Of a DNA stretch of 64,000 nucleotides, positions 42,950 through 50,439 are shown in pieces. Below the pieces are notes generated by a model. The model did no database searches. It was not told the origin of the DNA and saw only the letters and a list, made by a program, of their open reading frames with translations. The stretch lies in NCBI RefSeq assembly GCF_040686855.1, contig NZ_JBFBOG010000003.1, positions 744,001 through 808,000 on the forward strand. Reading direction: 5' to 3'. Numbering within the stretch: the stretch's first letter is position 1; each line of letters starts with the position of its first letter. A program made the position numbers and the translations under genes. This stretch comes from Leifsonia sp040686855. GTDB taxonomy: Bacteria > Actinomycetota > Actinomycetes > Actinomycetales > Microbacteriaceae.

Positions 42950-42965
42950 CCCCCGCATGCGGGGG
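42950..42965. repeat. Perfect 16-bp palindrome (C5-N6-G5)
   Basis: CCCCCGCATGCGGGGG lies between the exonuclease and the DUF4190 gene, followed by a second small inverted repeat (GGGGGC/GCCCCC, 42961-42980). It may be part of a terminator, or an operator ~26 bp upstream of the DUF4190 -10 box. It matches the architecture of the palindrome at 28540-28555. Confidence 0.45.
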
Positions 42966-43003
42966 CTGGTAGCCGCCCCCGCTGGCCCATTACCCTGTGG
43001 GCC

Positions 43004-43327
43004 ATGAGCGACTCCAACCTGAACCCGCAGCCTCTTCCTCCGCAGCAGCAGCCCCAGTACCAGCAGCCCTACGGCGCTCCTGCGCAGCGGGGCTGGAACG
43101 TGCTGGCGATCGTCGCGTTCATCGCGACCTTCTTCATCAGCATCCTGGGCATCATCCTGGGCTTCATCGCCCTGTCGCAGATCAAGCGCACCGGCGAGCA
43201 GGGCCGCGGCCTCGCCCTGGCCGCCGTCATCATCGGCTTCATCTCGCTGGCCCTCGGCATCATCATCTCGATCATCGTCATCGCGACCATCGCCGCCAAC
43301 CCGAACGTCTACTACCAGGGTTCCTGA
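43004..43327 (+). CDS. DUF4190 domain-containing small membrane protein
   Basis: A 107-residue protein. Residues 1-29 are rich in Q and P (PQPLPPQQQPQYQQPYG), followed by two transmembrane helices (NVLAIVAFIATFFISILGII and GLALAAVIIGFISLALGIII) joined by SQIKRTGEQGRG, the typical DUF4190 layout. The function is unknown. ATG 43004 lies 7 nt after TACCCT (42991-42996) with no ribosome binding site. A strong hairpin follows. Confidence 0.85.
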   Translation: MSDSNLNPQPLPPQQQPQYQQPYGAPAQRGWNVLAIVAFIATFFISILGIILGFIALSQIKRTGEQGRGLALAAVIIGFISLALGIIISIIVIATIAANPNVYYQGS

Positions 43328-43343
43328 CTCCCGCCCCGCGACG

Positions 43344-43378
43344 ACGAAGGCCCCCGTCCACAGGACGGGGGCCTTCGT
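43344..43378 (+). terminator. Hairpin terminator after the DUF4190 gene
   Basis: A 16-bp perfect stem (43344-43359 with 43363-43378) around a 3-nt loop, containing GAAGGCCCCCGTCC. It is nearly identical to the hairpin at 43620-43652. No U-tract, but the stem is very stable. Confidence 0.8.
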
Positions 43379-43407
43379 GCGTGCGTGCGCCCCTGCATTC
43401 TCCCGCG

Positions 43408-43460
43408 ATTCGCGACGAACGCACGTCATTCGTCAGGAATGGGGTCCATTCGTCACGAAT
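43408..43460. repeat. Triple 13-bp palindrome element, copy 1 (20-bp period)
   Basis: Three ATTCG-N3-CGAAT-like 13-mers start at 43408 (ATTCGCGACGAAC), 43428 (ATTCGTCAGGAAT) and 43448 (ATTCGTCACGAAT), separated by 7-bp spacers of unrelated sequence. Two sister copies lie at 51419-51471 and 51514-51566. The element sits in the 348-bp gap between convergent DUF4190 and rpmE2, between two matched terminators. The gap also holds the inverted repeat GGAGTTTCG/CGAAACTCC (43550-43581). No gene is seen in it. Confidence 0.7.
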
Positions 43461-43619
43461 CGAAGACGAGCCAGTCGCGAACAGCGACCAGGGAGGGCGG
43501 GCCCACGTCGGAGATCGGGCGTCGAATCTCCGTCCGACCGCGGTCAGGAAGGAGTTTCGAACACTGAGAGGGCGAAACTCCGACACTGCGGAGGCGGGAC
43601 AAGGAGCCCCCAGACACGC

Positions 43620-43652
43620 CGAAGGCCCCCGTCCAGTGGACGGGGGCCTTCG
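43620..43652 (-). terminator. Hairpin terminator after rpmE2
   Basis: A 15-bp stem (43620-43634 with 43638-43652) around the loop AGT. It lies 23 bp beyond the rpmE2 stop. Except for the loop it is the same as the terminator at 43344-43378. Confidence 0.8.
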
Positions 43653-43675
43653 TGCAGCGGCAGGAGCCGCGCGGC

Positions 43676-43927
43676 TTACTTGCCGAAGTTCTTGTAGCGC
43701 GAGTTGAACTTCTCGACGCGGCCGGCCGAGTCGAGGATGCGCTGCTTGCCCGTGTAGAACGGGTGCGACTCGGAGGAGATCTCGACGTCGATCACCGGGT
43801 AGGTGTTGCCGTCCTCCCACTCGATGGTCTTGTCGCTCGAGACGGTGGAGCGGGTGAGGAACGTCGCACCCGAGGCCAGGTCGCGGAAAACCACCGGGGC
43901 GTAGTCGGGGTGGATGCCAGTCTTCAT
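43676..43927 (-). CDS. rpmE2: 50S ribosomal protein L31, type B
   Basis: An 83-residue ribosomal protein. MKTGIHPDYAPVVFRDLASG and the C-terminal HPFYTGKQRILDSAGRVEKF identify L31. It has no cysteine, so it is the zinc-independent type B form that in several bacteria replaces the zinc-binding L31 under zinc limitation. AAGGAAG lies ~5 nt before the ATG. No Zur-like palindrome was recognised upstream, so it may be constitutive here. Confidence 0.96.
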   Translation of the reverse strand: MKTGIHPDYAPVVFRDLASGATFLTRSTVSSDKTIEWEDGNTYPVIDVEISSESHPFYTGKQRILDSAGRVEKFNSRYKNFGK

Positions 43928-43998
43928 CAGGACTTCCTTGTTGCGTTGTCGTATTCGGTCGTGTCCGCGCCGGACGGCGTGAGGACGGGAAGCTTGTC

Positions 43999-44027
43999 GG
44001 CCCGGACCGGGCCAGCTACCTACTTTA
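43999..44027 (-). promoter_or_regulatory. Probable rpmE2 promoter and start-site palindrome
   Basis: On the minus strand an extended -10 (TGC-TAAAGT, hexamer at 44022-44027) precedes a perfect 7+1+7 palindrome GGCCCGG-A-CCGGGCC at 43999-44013. It leaves an ~85-nt leader. The palindrome might instead end transcription of the upstream ABC gene. Confidence 0.5.
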
Positions 44028-44050
44028 GCAGATAGAGGCTCGGGTCGCCG

Positions 44051-44839
44051 TCACGACGTGGCGCGCGCGGCGTAGCGGCCGTCGGTCTCGCTGAGCTCGA
44101 CCGCGACGCCGAAGGTGTCGCTCAGGTTCTCGCTCGTCAGCACCTCGTCGATCGGGCCGGCGGCGGCGATCCGCCCGTCCGCCAGCAGCAGCGCGCGGTT
44201 GAAGCCCTGCGGGATCTCCTCGACGTGGTGCGTGACCATGACGATGGCCGGCGACTTCGGGTCGCTGGCGTACCCGCCGAGCAGCTTCACGAGCTCTTCG
44301 CGGCCGCCGAGGTCGAGGCTCGCGGCGGGCTCGTCGAGCAGCAGGATCTCGGGGTCCGTCATCACGGACCGCGCGATCTGCACGCGCTTCTGCTCGCCGT
44401 CCGACAGGCTTCCGAAGGTGCGCTCGGCCAGGTGGTCGAGGTGCCACTCGCCGAGCACGCGCAGCGCCCGGCGCTCGTCGATCTCCTCGTACAGCTCATT
44501 CCAGCGGCCGGTGACGGCGTAGGCGGCGGTCATCACCACATCCAGGACGCGCTCGTTGCGCGGGATGCGGCGGGCCAGCGCGCTGGACGCGAAGCCGAGC
44601 AGCGGCCGCAGCTCCGACAGATCGGTGTGGCCGACCGACTCGCCGAGCACGACGGCCTCGCCCGAGCTCGGGTGCAGCGCCGCCGCGGCGATCTGCAGCA
44701 GCGTGGTCTTTCCGGCGCCGTTGCGGCCCAGGATGACCCACCGCTCGTCCGGCTCGACCGCCCAGTCGATTCCCTGGAGGACGGGGTTGCCGTCCCGTAC
44801 AACGGACACGTCGGTAAGTCGGATAACGCTGTCGGCCAT
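44051..44839 (-). CDS. Stand-alone ABC transporter ATP-binding protein (YlmA-like)
   Basis: A 262-residue ATPase. Seen: Walker A VILGRNGAGKTTLLQIA (residues ~35-51), signature GSLSDGEQKRVQIARSV, Walker B ILLLDEPAASLD and H-loop VMVTHHVEEIP. No permease or binding protein is adjacent. Lone ATPases of this type are widespread in actinobacteria and their partner is unknown. ATG 44839 lies 7 nt after minus-strand TAGGCT (44847-44852) with no ribosome binding site. The frame open far upstream overlaps glgA and is a shadow. Confidence 0.88.
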   Translation of the reverse strand: MADSVIRLTDVSVVRDGNPVLQGIDWAVEPDERWVILGRNGAGKTTLLQIAAAALHPSSGEAVVLGESVGHTDLSELRPLLGFASSALARRIPRNERVLDVVMTAAYAVTGRWNELYEEIDERRALRVLGEWHLDHLAERTFGSLSDGEQKRVQIARSVMTDPEILLLDEPAASLDLGGREELVKLLGGYASDPKSPAIVMVTHHVEEIPQGFNRALLLADGRIAAAGPIDEVLTSENLSDTFGVAVELSETDGRYAARATS

Positions 44840-44889
44840 GTCGTCCAGCCTACCTGCGCCGGGCGCCCCTCCGTGACGAAGCGGACGCG

Positions 44890-46077
44890 TCACCGCGCCA
44901 GCAGCGACCGGTAGACGTCGCGGGTCTGCTCGGCGATCGTGGTCCAGCTGAACGACGTCTCGGCGCGCTCCCGCCCGGCCTCGCCCATCTCCGCCGCGCG
45001 GGCCGGGTCGCTCACCACCTCGATCAGCGCTGCGGCCAGGTCGTCCACGAACCGCTCGGGGTCCGTCGGCGTCCCCGTGCCGTCCTGCAGCTGCTGGATG
45101 GGAACGAGCCGTCCGGTCACGCCGTCCACGATCACCTCGGGGATGCCGCCCGTCGCGGTCCCGACGACCGGCAGCCCGCAGGCCATCGCCTCGAGGTTCA
45201 CGATGCCCAGCGGCTCGTAGATGGACGGGCAGACGAACACCGTGGACGCGGTGAGCGCGATCCGCAGCTCGTCGTTCGGCAGCAGACGGTCGATCCACAC
45301 GACACCGTCGCGCTCCGCCTGCAGCTGCTCGACCAGCCCGGTCACCTCGGCAAGGATCTCGGGGGTGTCGGGCGCGCCGGCGCACAGGATGATCTGCACC
45401 TCCGGCGGCAGCTGCCGCACCGCGCGGAGCAGGTACGGCAGGCCCTTCTGGCGGGTGATGCGCCCGACGAAGATGACGGCCGGACGGTCGGGATCGATCC
45501 CGAGCGCCCGCGCCCGCTCGTCGTCGCGCAGCGGCTGCCAGCGTTCGAGGTCGATGCCGTTGTAGATCGTGACGACCTTGGTCGGGTCGAGCACGGGGTA
45601 CGCGGCGAGGATGTCCCGACGCATCCCGTCGCTCACCGCGATCACGGTGTCGGCGGCCTCGAAGGCGGTCTTCTCGATCCAGCTGGACACGCGGTAGCCG
45701 CCGCCCAGTTGCTCCGCCTTCCACGGGCGCAGCGGCTCGAGGCTGTGCGCCGTGACGACGTGCGGGACGCCGTGCAGCAGCTTGGCCAGGTGGCCGGCGC
45801 CGTTCGCATACCAGGTGTGCGAGTGGACGACGTCCGCTCCCCCGCAGTCCTGCGCCATCTGCAGGTCGACGCCCAGCGTCGCGATGGCGCCGTTGGCGTC
45901 CGCCAGCTCGGCGGGAACACGGTAGGACGCGGTGTCCGGCTCGTCCCGCGGCTCGCCGAAGGCGCGCACGACGACCTCGGTGTCGGTCCGCAGGGCACGC
46001 ACCAGCTCGGTGACGTGCACCCCGGCTCCCCCGTAGATGTCCGGCGGGTACTCCCGGGTCAGTAGATCGACGCGCAT
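44890..46077 (-). CDS. glgA: Glycogen synthase, GT4 actinobacterial type
   Basis: A 395-residue GT4 enzyme that makes alpha-1,4-glucan or, in mycobacteria (GlgM), maltose-1-phosphate from ADP-glucose. Seen: TREYPPDIYGGAGVHVTEL (residues ~7-25), DVVHSHTWYANGAGHLA, VGRITRQKGLPYLLRA and SIYEPLGIVNLEAMACGLP (EX7E). Divergent from glgC, the source of ADP-glucose. ATG 46077 lies 7 nt after minus-strand TAGCGT. Glycogen or GlgE-pathway use cannot be told apart here; no glgE or glgB is present. Confidence 0.93.
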   Translation of the reverse strand: MRVDLLTREYPPDIYGGAGVHVTELVRALRTDTEVVVRAFGEPRDEPDTASYRVPAELADANGAIATLGVDLQMAQDCGGADVVHSHTWYANGAGHLAKLLHGVPHVVTAHSLEPLRPWKAEQLGGGYRVSSWIEKTAFEAADTVIAVSDGMRRDILAAYPVLDPTKVVTIYNGIDLERWQPLRDDERARALGIDPDRPAVIFVGRITRQKGLPYLLRAVRQLPPEVQIILCAGAPDTPEILAEVTGLVEQLQAERDGVVWIDRLLPNDELRIALTASTVFVCPSIYEPLGIVNLEAMACGLPVVGTATGGIPEVIVDGVTGRLVPIQQLQDGTGTPTDPERFVDDLAAALIEVVSDPARAAEMGEAGRERAETSFSWTTIAEQTRDVYRSLLAR

Positions 46078-46084
46078 GACCGAA

Positions 46085-46117
46085 ACGCTAGTACAGCCCC
46101 CACTTCGCCTCTACTGT
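46085..46117. promoter_or_regulatory. Divergent leaderless promoters of glgA and glgC
   Basis: TAGCGT on the minus strand (46085-46090) is 7 nt from the glgA ATG, and TACTGT on the plus strand (46112-46117) is 7 nt from the glgC ATG at 46125. The start codons are 47 bp apart, so each -35 region overlaps the other promoter. Co-regulation is likely. Confidence 0.55.
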
Positions 46118-46124
46118 TATGCAC

Positions 46125-47369
46125 ATGGCACCAGGCAAGAAGATCTTCGGCATCGTCCTCGCGGGCGGAGAGGGAAAGCGGCTGATGCCGTTGACGGCGG
46201 ACCGCGCGAAGCCCGCCGTCCCGTTCGGCGGGCAGTACCGCCTGATCGACTTCGCGCTGTCGAACCTCATCAACTCGCAGCTGCGGCAGATCGTCGTGCT
46301 CACGCAGTACAAGTCGCACAGCCTCGACCGCCACGTGTCGCAGACCTGGCGCCTCGACGGCATCACCAGCTCGTACATCGCCTCCGTCCCCGCGCAGCAG
46401 CGCCTCGGCAAGCGCTGGTTCAGCGGATCGGCCGACGCCATCCTGCAGAGCCTCAACCTGCTGCGCGACGAGAAGCCGGACATCGTGGTCGTCGTCGGCG
46501 CCGACCACGTGTACCGGATGGACTTCGGCCAGATGATCCAGGCGCACATCGACTCGGGGGCCCCGGCGAGCGTCGCCGCCATCCGTCAGCCCATCGGGCT
46601 GGCCGACCAGTTCGGCGTGATCGAGGTGGAGGCGGAGCGGCCCACCCACATCGGCGCGTTCCGCGAGAAGCCGCGCGACCCGGTCGGACTGCCGGACTCG
46701 CCGAACGAGGTGCTGGCCTCGATGGGCAACTACGTCTTCGACGCCGACGCCCTCATCGACGCGGTGATCCGCGACGGCGACCGCCCCGACTCCAACCACG
46801 ACATGGGCGGCGACATCATCCCCGACTTCGTGTCGCGCAACGAGGCCGCGGTCTACGACTTCAACAACAACGACGTGCCGGGTTCGACCGACCGCGACCG
46901 CTACTACTGGCGGGACGTGGGGACGATCGACTCGTTCTTCGAGGCCCACCAGGACCTGATCTCGGCGCTGCCGGTGTTCAACCTGTACAACAACAGCTGG
47001 CCGATCTTCAGCCAGGTCCTCAACTCGCCGCCCGCGAAGATCGTGCGGGACGGACGCGGGGCCCTGGGCACGACCATCGACTCCATCGTCTCCCTCGGCT
47101 CCGTGATCTCCGGCGCGCACCTCGAGCGCAGCGTCCTCGGACCGTGGGCGAAGGTCGACTCGGGTGCGAAGGTGATCGACTCGGTCGTCTTCGAGCGCGC
47201 GGTGATCGAGCCGAACGCGTTCGTCGGCCGCGCCATCCTCGACAAGGACGTGGTGGTCGCCGAGGGCGCGCAGATCGGCGTCGATCCGGAGCGCGACCGG
47301 GCCCGCGGCTTCACCGTCACCGAGTCGGGCATCACGGTGGTCGGCAAGGGCGTGCACGTCGTCCCATGA
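46125..47369 (+). CDS. glgC: Glucose-1-phosphate adenylyltransferase
   Basis: A 414-residue enzyme making ADP-glucose. Seen: IVLAGGEGKRLMPLTADRAK (residues ~9-28, nucleotidyl site), ASVPAQQRLGKRWFSGSADA, GADHVYRMDFGQM, FREKPRDPVG and a C-terminal left-handed beta helix with hexapeptide repeats (GAKVIDSVVFERAVIEPNAF). An ATG six bases upstream (46119) overlaps the -10 region, so 46125 is chosen, 7 nt from TACTGT. The stop overlaps the serB start (ATGA). Confidence 0.96.
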   Translation: MAPGKKIFGIVLAGGEGKRLMPLTADRAKPAVPFGGQYRLIDFALSNLINSQLRQIVVLTQYKSHSLDRHVSQTWRLDGITSSYIASVPAQQRLGKRWFSGSADAILQSLNLLRDEKPDIVVVVGADHVYRMDFGQMIQAHIDSGAPASVAAIRQPIGLADQFGVIEVEAERPTHIGAFREKPRDPVGLPDSPNEVLASMGNYVFDADALIDAVIRDGDRPDSNHDMGGDIIPDFVSRNEAAVYDFNNNDVPGSTDRDRYYWRDVGTIDSFFEAHQDLISALPVFNLYNNSWPIFSQVLNSPPAKIVRDGRGALGTTIDSIVSLGSVISGAHLERSVLGPWAKVDSGAKVIDSVVFERAVIEPNAFVGRAILDKDVVVAEGAQIGVDPERDRARGFTVTESGITVVGKGVHVVP

Positions 47370-48025
47370 CCGACAGCCACAACCGAACAGCGTCCGTCCT
47401 CGTCGTGCTCGACGCCGACTCCACCCTGCTCCAGGACGAGGTGATCGAACTGCTCGCCGAGGAGGCGGGGTCGCGCACCGAGGTCGCCGAGATCACCGAG
47501 CGGGCCATGCGCGGCGAGCTCGACTTCGAGCGCAGCCTGCGGGAGCGCGTGCGCACCCTGCGCGGGCTGCCCGCGTCCGTGTTCCAGCACGTCGGTGAGC
47601 GCATCCGGGTGACGGACGGCGTCCCGGAACTCATCGCGGGCGTCCAGGCCGCCGGCGGTGTCGTCGGCGTGGTGTCCGGCGGCTTCCACGAGCTGCTGGA
47701 CCCGATCGGCGAGCGGCTGGGCCTCGATCACTGGCGCGCGAACCGGCTCGTGGTCCGGGAGGGACGGCTCACCGGCGACGTCGACGGGCCGGTGATCGAC
47801 GCCGCCGCGAAGGCGCAGGCGCTGCTCTTCTGGGCCGCGGCGGCGGGGGTGCACCTCACCCAGACGGTCGCCATCGGCGACGGCGCGAACGACCTGCGGA
47901 TGATGGCGGAGGCCGGTCTCGCCGTGGCCTTCAACGCCAAGCCGAAGGTGCGGGCGGAGGCCGATCTGGTGATCGACCGCCCCGACCTCTCCCAAGTGCT
48001 CCCCCTGCTGGGCCTCCGCGGCTAG
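47366..48025 (+). CDS. serB: Phosphoserine phosphatase
   Basis: A 219-residue HAD-family enzyme for the last step of serine synthesis. Seen: motif I LVVLDADSTLLQDE (DxDxT), VVGVVSGGFHELLDPIG (motif II serine), the KPKVRAEAD lysine loop and VAIGDGANDLRMM (motif III). The ACT domains of longer SerB proteins are absent. It overlaps glgC by 4 nt, an unexpected pairing that may only reflect compact packing. Confidence 0.92.
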   Translation: MTDSHNRTASVLVVLDADSTLLQDEVIELLAEEAGSRTEVAEITERAMRGELDFERSLRERVRTLRGLPASVFQHVGERIRVTDGVPELIAGVQAAGGVVGVVSGGFHELLDPIGERLGLDHWRANRLVVREGRLTGDVDGPVIDAAAKAQALLFWAAAAGVHLTQTVAIGDGANDLRMMAEAGLAVAFNAKPKVRAEADLVIDRPDLSQVLPLLGLRG

Positions 48026-48029
48026 CATC

Positions 48030-48092
48030 CATCGCCTCCTCGCTTAATCCGATCGCGTGCGGCGCGGCGAATGAATAAGCGAGGAAGCGATG
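48030..48092. terminator. Long intergenic hairpin between convergent serB and fabG
   Basis: Arms of 19 nt (48030-48048 and 48074-48092) match at 17 of 19 positions around a 25-nt loop. It nearly fills the gap between the two gene ends and lacks a U-tract. Probably a bidirectional terminator. Confidence 0.6.
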
Positions 48093-48098
48093 AACGAA

Positions 48099-48809
48099 TC
48101 AGTGACCCATGCCGAGGCCGCCGTCGACGGGGATGACCGCGCCGGAGATGTAGCCGGCGTCGTCGGAGGCCAGCCAGGCGACGACCTTCGCGACCTCGCC
48201 CGGCTGCGCGAAGCGGCCGGCGGGGATGCTCTTCTTGTACTCGGCCTGCTGCGCCTCGGGCAGCTCGGCCGTCATGTCGGTCTCGATGAACCCGGGGGCG
48301 ACGACGTTCGCGGTGATGCCACGCGCGCCGAGCTCGCGGGTGATCGAGCGCGCCATGCCGACGAGGGCCGCCTTCGACGACGCGTAGTTGACCTGGCCGG
48401 CGCCGCCGAACAGGCCCACGACGCTCGAGATCAGGATGATGCGGCCGAAGCGCGCCTTGAGCATCCCCTTGTTCGCGCGCTTGACGACGCGGAAGGAGCC
48501 GCCGAGGTTGGTCTCGACGACCGAGTCGAACTCCTCGTCGGTCATGCGCATGAGCAGCGTGTCCTTGGTGATGCCCGCGTTCGCAACCACGACCTCCACC
48601 GGTCCCAGCTTCTCCTCCACCTCGGTGAAGGCGGCGTCGACGCTCGCGGCGTCGGTGACGTCGGCGCGCACGGTCAGCGCGCCGGCCGGGCCCTCCCCGG
48701 AACGCGCGGTGACCGCCACCCGGTGGCCCTGGGCGACGAACTCCTCGGCGATCGCGTAGCCGATCCCCCGGTTGCCTCCGGTGACGAGGACGGTGCGTGG
48801 CGTGGTCAT
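48099..48809 (-). CDS. fabG: 3-oxoacyl-[acyl-carrier-protein] reductase
   Basis: A 236-residue classical short-chain dehydrogenase that reduces beta-ketoacyl-ACP with NADPH in fatty acid elongation. Seen: LVTGGNRGIGYAIAEEF (residues ~8-24), VVANAGITKD, catalytic serine in IILISSVVG, YASSK with the catalytic tyrosine and lysine, and VVAPGFIETDMT. GAAGGGAAG lies ~3 nt before the ATG. The other fab genes are not nearby; similarity to FabG rather than other SDRs rests on the AGITKDTLLMRM and PGFIETDM signatures. Confidence 0.9.
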   Translation of the reverse strand: MTTPRTVLVTGGNRGIGYAIAEEFVAQGHRVAVTARSGEGPAGALTVRADVTDAASVDAAFTEVEEKLGPVEVVVANAGITKDTLLMRMTDEEFDSVVETNLGGSFRVVKRANKGMLKARFGRIILISSVVGLFGGAGQVNYASSKAALVGMARSITRELGARGITANVVAPGFIETDMTAELPEAQQAEYKKSIPAGRFAQPGEVAKVVAWLASDDAGYISGAVIPVDGGLGMGH

Positions 48810-48898
48810 GCGCTTCCCTTCAGGAATGGTGCTTGCTGCGTATTCGGCCCGAGCAGGGCCCGACCCAAGTTTATGGACGTACGCTGGAGTCAACGCTC

Positions 48899-49219
48899 AT
48901 GAAGAAGCCCTCAGCACCCGCGATCACGAGTCTCCCCCTCTCTCCGGACGAGGAGCGCAAGCACCGGATGATCCGCTATTCGGTCGCCATGGGCATCCGC
49001 GTGGTCTGCGTGCTCGTCGCCGTGATCGTGCCGGGATGGTGGGCCCTCGCACCGATCGTCGCCGCCGTCTTCCTGCCGTACTTCGCCGTCGTCATCGCGA
49101 ACGTGTCGGTGGAGCGCAGCCAGGCGGATGTCCAGCGTCCAGGCGGTATCGTTCCTCTGTACCCTCCGCAGGCTCCGCGCGCCGACCAGAGCGCCGAGAA
49201 GCCGCGCGAGGATCCGTAA
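48899..49219 (+). CDS. DUF3099 domain-containing membrane protein
   Basis: A 106-residue protein with two closely spaced helices (MGIRVVCVLVAVIVPGWWAL and APIVAAVFLPYFAVVIANVS, residues ~31-71), preceded by SLPLSPDEERKHRMIRYSVA, the actinobacterial DUF3099 pattern. The function is unknown. GGAG lies 9 nt before the ATG and TACGCT (48880-48885) is a likely -10 box. It is followed closely by a small zinc-ligand-like protein and SURF1, so it is probably first in that operon. Confidence 0.85.
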   Translation: MKKPSAPAITSLPLSPDEERKHRMIRYSVAMGIRVVCVLVAVIVPGWWALAPIVAAVFLPYFAVVIANVSVERSQADVQRPGGIVPLYPPQAPRADQSAEKPREDP

Positions 49220-49234
49220 AACGGGAGGCGCGCA

Positions 49235-49453
49235 GTGATCGGGATGGACGCGCCGGCGCCGCTGACCTGCTCGCGCGCCGGCTGCCGTGAGACCGCATCC
49301 TGGCGGATCGAGTGGCGCAACCCGCGCATCCACACCGAGGACCGCGTGAAGGTCTGGCTGGCGTGCGACGAGCATGTGGAGTTCCTGCGCGAGTTCCTGG
49401 CGGCGCGGGAGTTCCCGCTGCGCGTGGTCCCGGCCGTCGGGGCGGACGCATGA
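49235..49453 (+). CDS. Small protein with a C-x4-C and C-x2-H motif
   Basis: A 72-residue protein not recognised as a named family. It has CSRAGC near residue 12 and ACDEHVEF near residue 44, a possible C-C-C-H zinc site, with basic stretches between. GGGAGG lies ~6 nt before the GTG start, and the stop overlaps the SURF1 start (ATGA), so it is translationally coupled to SURF1. A role in cytochrome oxidase assembly or metal handling is only an inference from position. Confidence 0.7.
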   Translation: MIGMDAPAPLTCSRAGCRETASWRIEWRNPRIHTEDRVKVWLACDEHVEFLREFLAAREFPLRVVPAVGADA

Positions 49454-50325
49454 GCGGCGCCGACCCGGAAGCGAAGTCCTCCGGCTGGAGTTTCGCGTTC
49501 TCACGCCGGTGGTTCGGCTACCTGGCGTTCGCGATCGTCTTCGCCATCGCCTGCGGCTTCCTCTCCAACTGGCAGCTCGCCCGCTCCAAGGAGGCCGCGG
49601 CCGCGAACGCCCTGGTCACGGCCAACTTCGACTCGAAGCTCGTGCCGCTGACCGACGAGCTGCCGACGCTCGGGTCGTACTCGCCGAAGCAGGAGTGGAC
49701 GCGGGTCACCGTCACCGGGACGTACGAGCGCGACCAGCAGCTGCTCGTGCGCAACCGGCCGTTCAACGGCAGCCCTGGCTTCGAGGTGCTGACCCCGCTT
49801 CGGACCGCCGACGGCGCCCTGTTCGTCGTCGACCGCGGATGGGTCCCCACCGGCAACAAGACCGATGCGCCCGACCACGTCCCGGCCGCACCGTCCGGGA
49901 CCGTGACCGTGGTCGCACGGCTGAAGGCGAGCGAGCCGGCCATCGCCGGACGCACGGCGACCGGGAACCAGGTGGGCACGATCCAGCTGTCGGTGGTGAA
50001 GCAGAAGCTCGGCGGTGCGGACATCTACACCGGCGCCTACGGGCTCCTCGACAGCGAGGACCCCGCCCCGGCGACCGCGCCGACACCGACCGTGACCTCC
50101 CCGCCGACCCAGGACGAGGGCCTGCACTGGTCGTACATGATCCAGTGGATCATCTTCGCGCTGATCGGCTTCTTCGGTCTCGGCTACGCGCTGGTCACGG
50201 AGTACCGCAAGCGCAACTCCGACGACCCGGCCGAGCGCGCGCGTGCCGCCGAGCGGGAGCGGCGGCGCCGGGCGAAGCGGACGGACTCGGACGTCGAGGA
50301 CGAACTGCTCGATGCGACGCGCTGA
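49450..50325 (+). CDS. SURF1 family cytochrome c oxidase assembly protein
   Basis: A 291-residue inner-membrane protein that aids heme a insertion into aa3-type oxidase. Seen: an N-terminal helix (WFGYLAFAIVFAIACGFLSNWQLARSKE, abbreviated: FGYLAFAIVFAIACGFLSNW, residues ~22-41), VTVTGTYERDQQLLVRNRP, VVDRGWVPTG and a C-terminal helix after EGLHWSYMIQWIIFALIGFF. The C-terminal tail is strongly charged. The partner heme A genes ctaA and ctaB lie ~7-10 kb away in this window. Confidence 0.92.
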   Translation: MSGADPEAKSSGWSFAFSRRWFGYLAFAIVFAIACGFLSNWQLARSKEAAAANALVTANFDSKLVPLTDELPTLGSYSPKQEWTRVTVTGTYERDQQLLVRNRPFNGSPGFEVLTPLRTADGALFVVDRGWVPTGNKTDAPDHVPAAPSGTVTVVARLKASEPAIAGRTATGNQVGTIQLSVVKQKLGGADIYTGAYGLLDSEDPAPATAPTPTVTSPPTQDEGLHWSYMIQWIIFALIGFFGLGYALVTEYRKRNSDDPAERARAAERERRRRAKRTDSDVEDELLDATR

Positions 50326-50388
50326 TCGCCGCGCGGATCGCGTGCTATCGTCATCCCGATCGTGTTCCGGAGCCAGGAGGTGAGACCC

Positions 50389-50439
50389 ATGTACGAGACC
50401 ATAGTGGGCGCTCCCCTCAGCCCACGATCGCGCGGCTAG
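50389..50439 (+). CDS. Putative 16-residue leader peptide with consensus ribosome binding site
   Basis: AGGAGGTGA is followed 5 nt later by ATG and an open frame reading MYETIVGAPLSPRSRG, ending in TAG. This is the strongest Shine-Dalgarno site in the neighbourhood, on a frame too short to be a normal gene. TATCGT (50345-50350) is a possible -10 box ~39 bp upstream. The patatin gene starts 51 bp after its stop. Part of the coding region pairs with sequence downstream of the stop (see hairpin entry). Translation is not proven. Confidence 0.55.
   Translation: MYETIVGAPLSPRSRG

Noticed and set aside
43928..44050. Zur-regulated operator before the type B L31 gene
   Set aside because: No Zur-like AT-rich dyad is visible; the only palindrome there is GC-only and centred near the likely transcription start.
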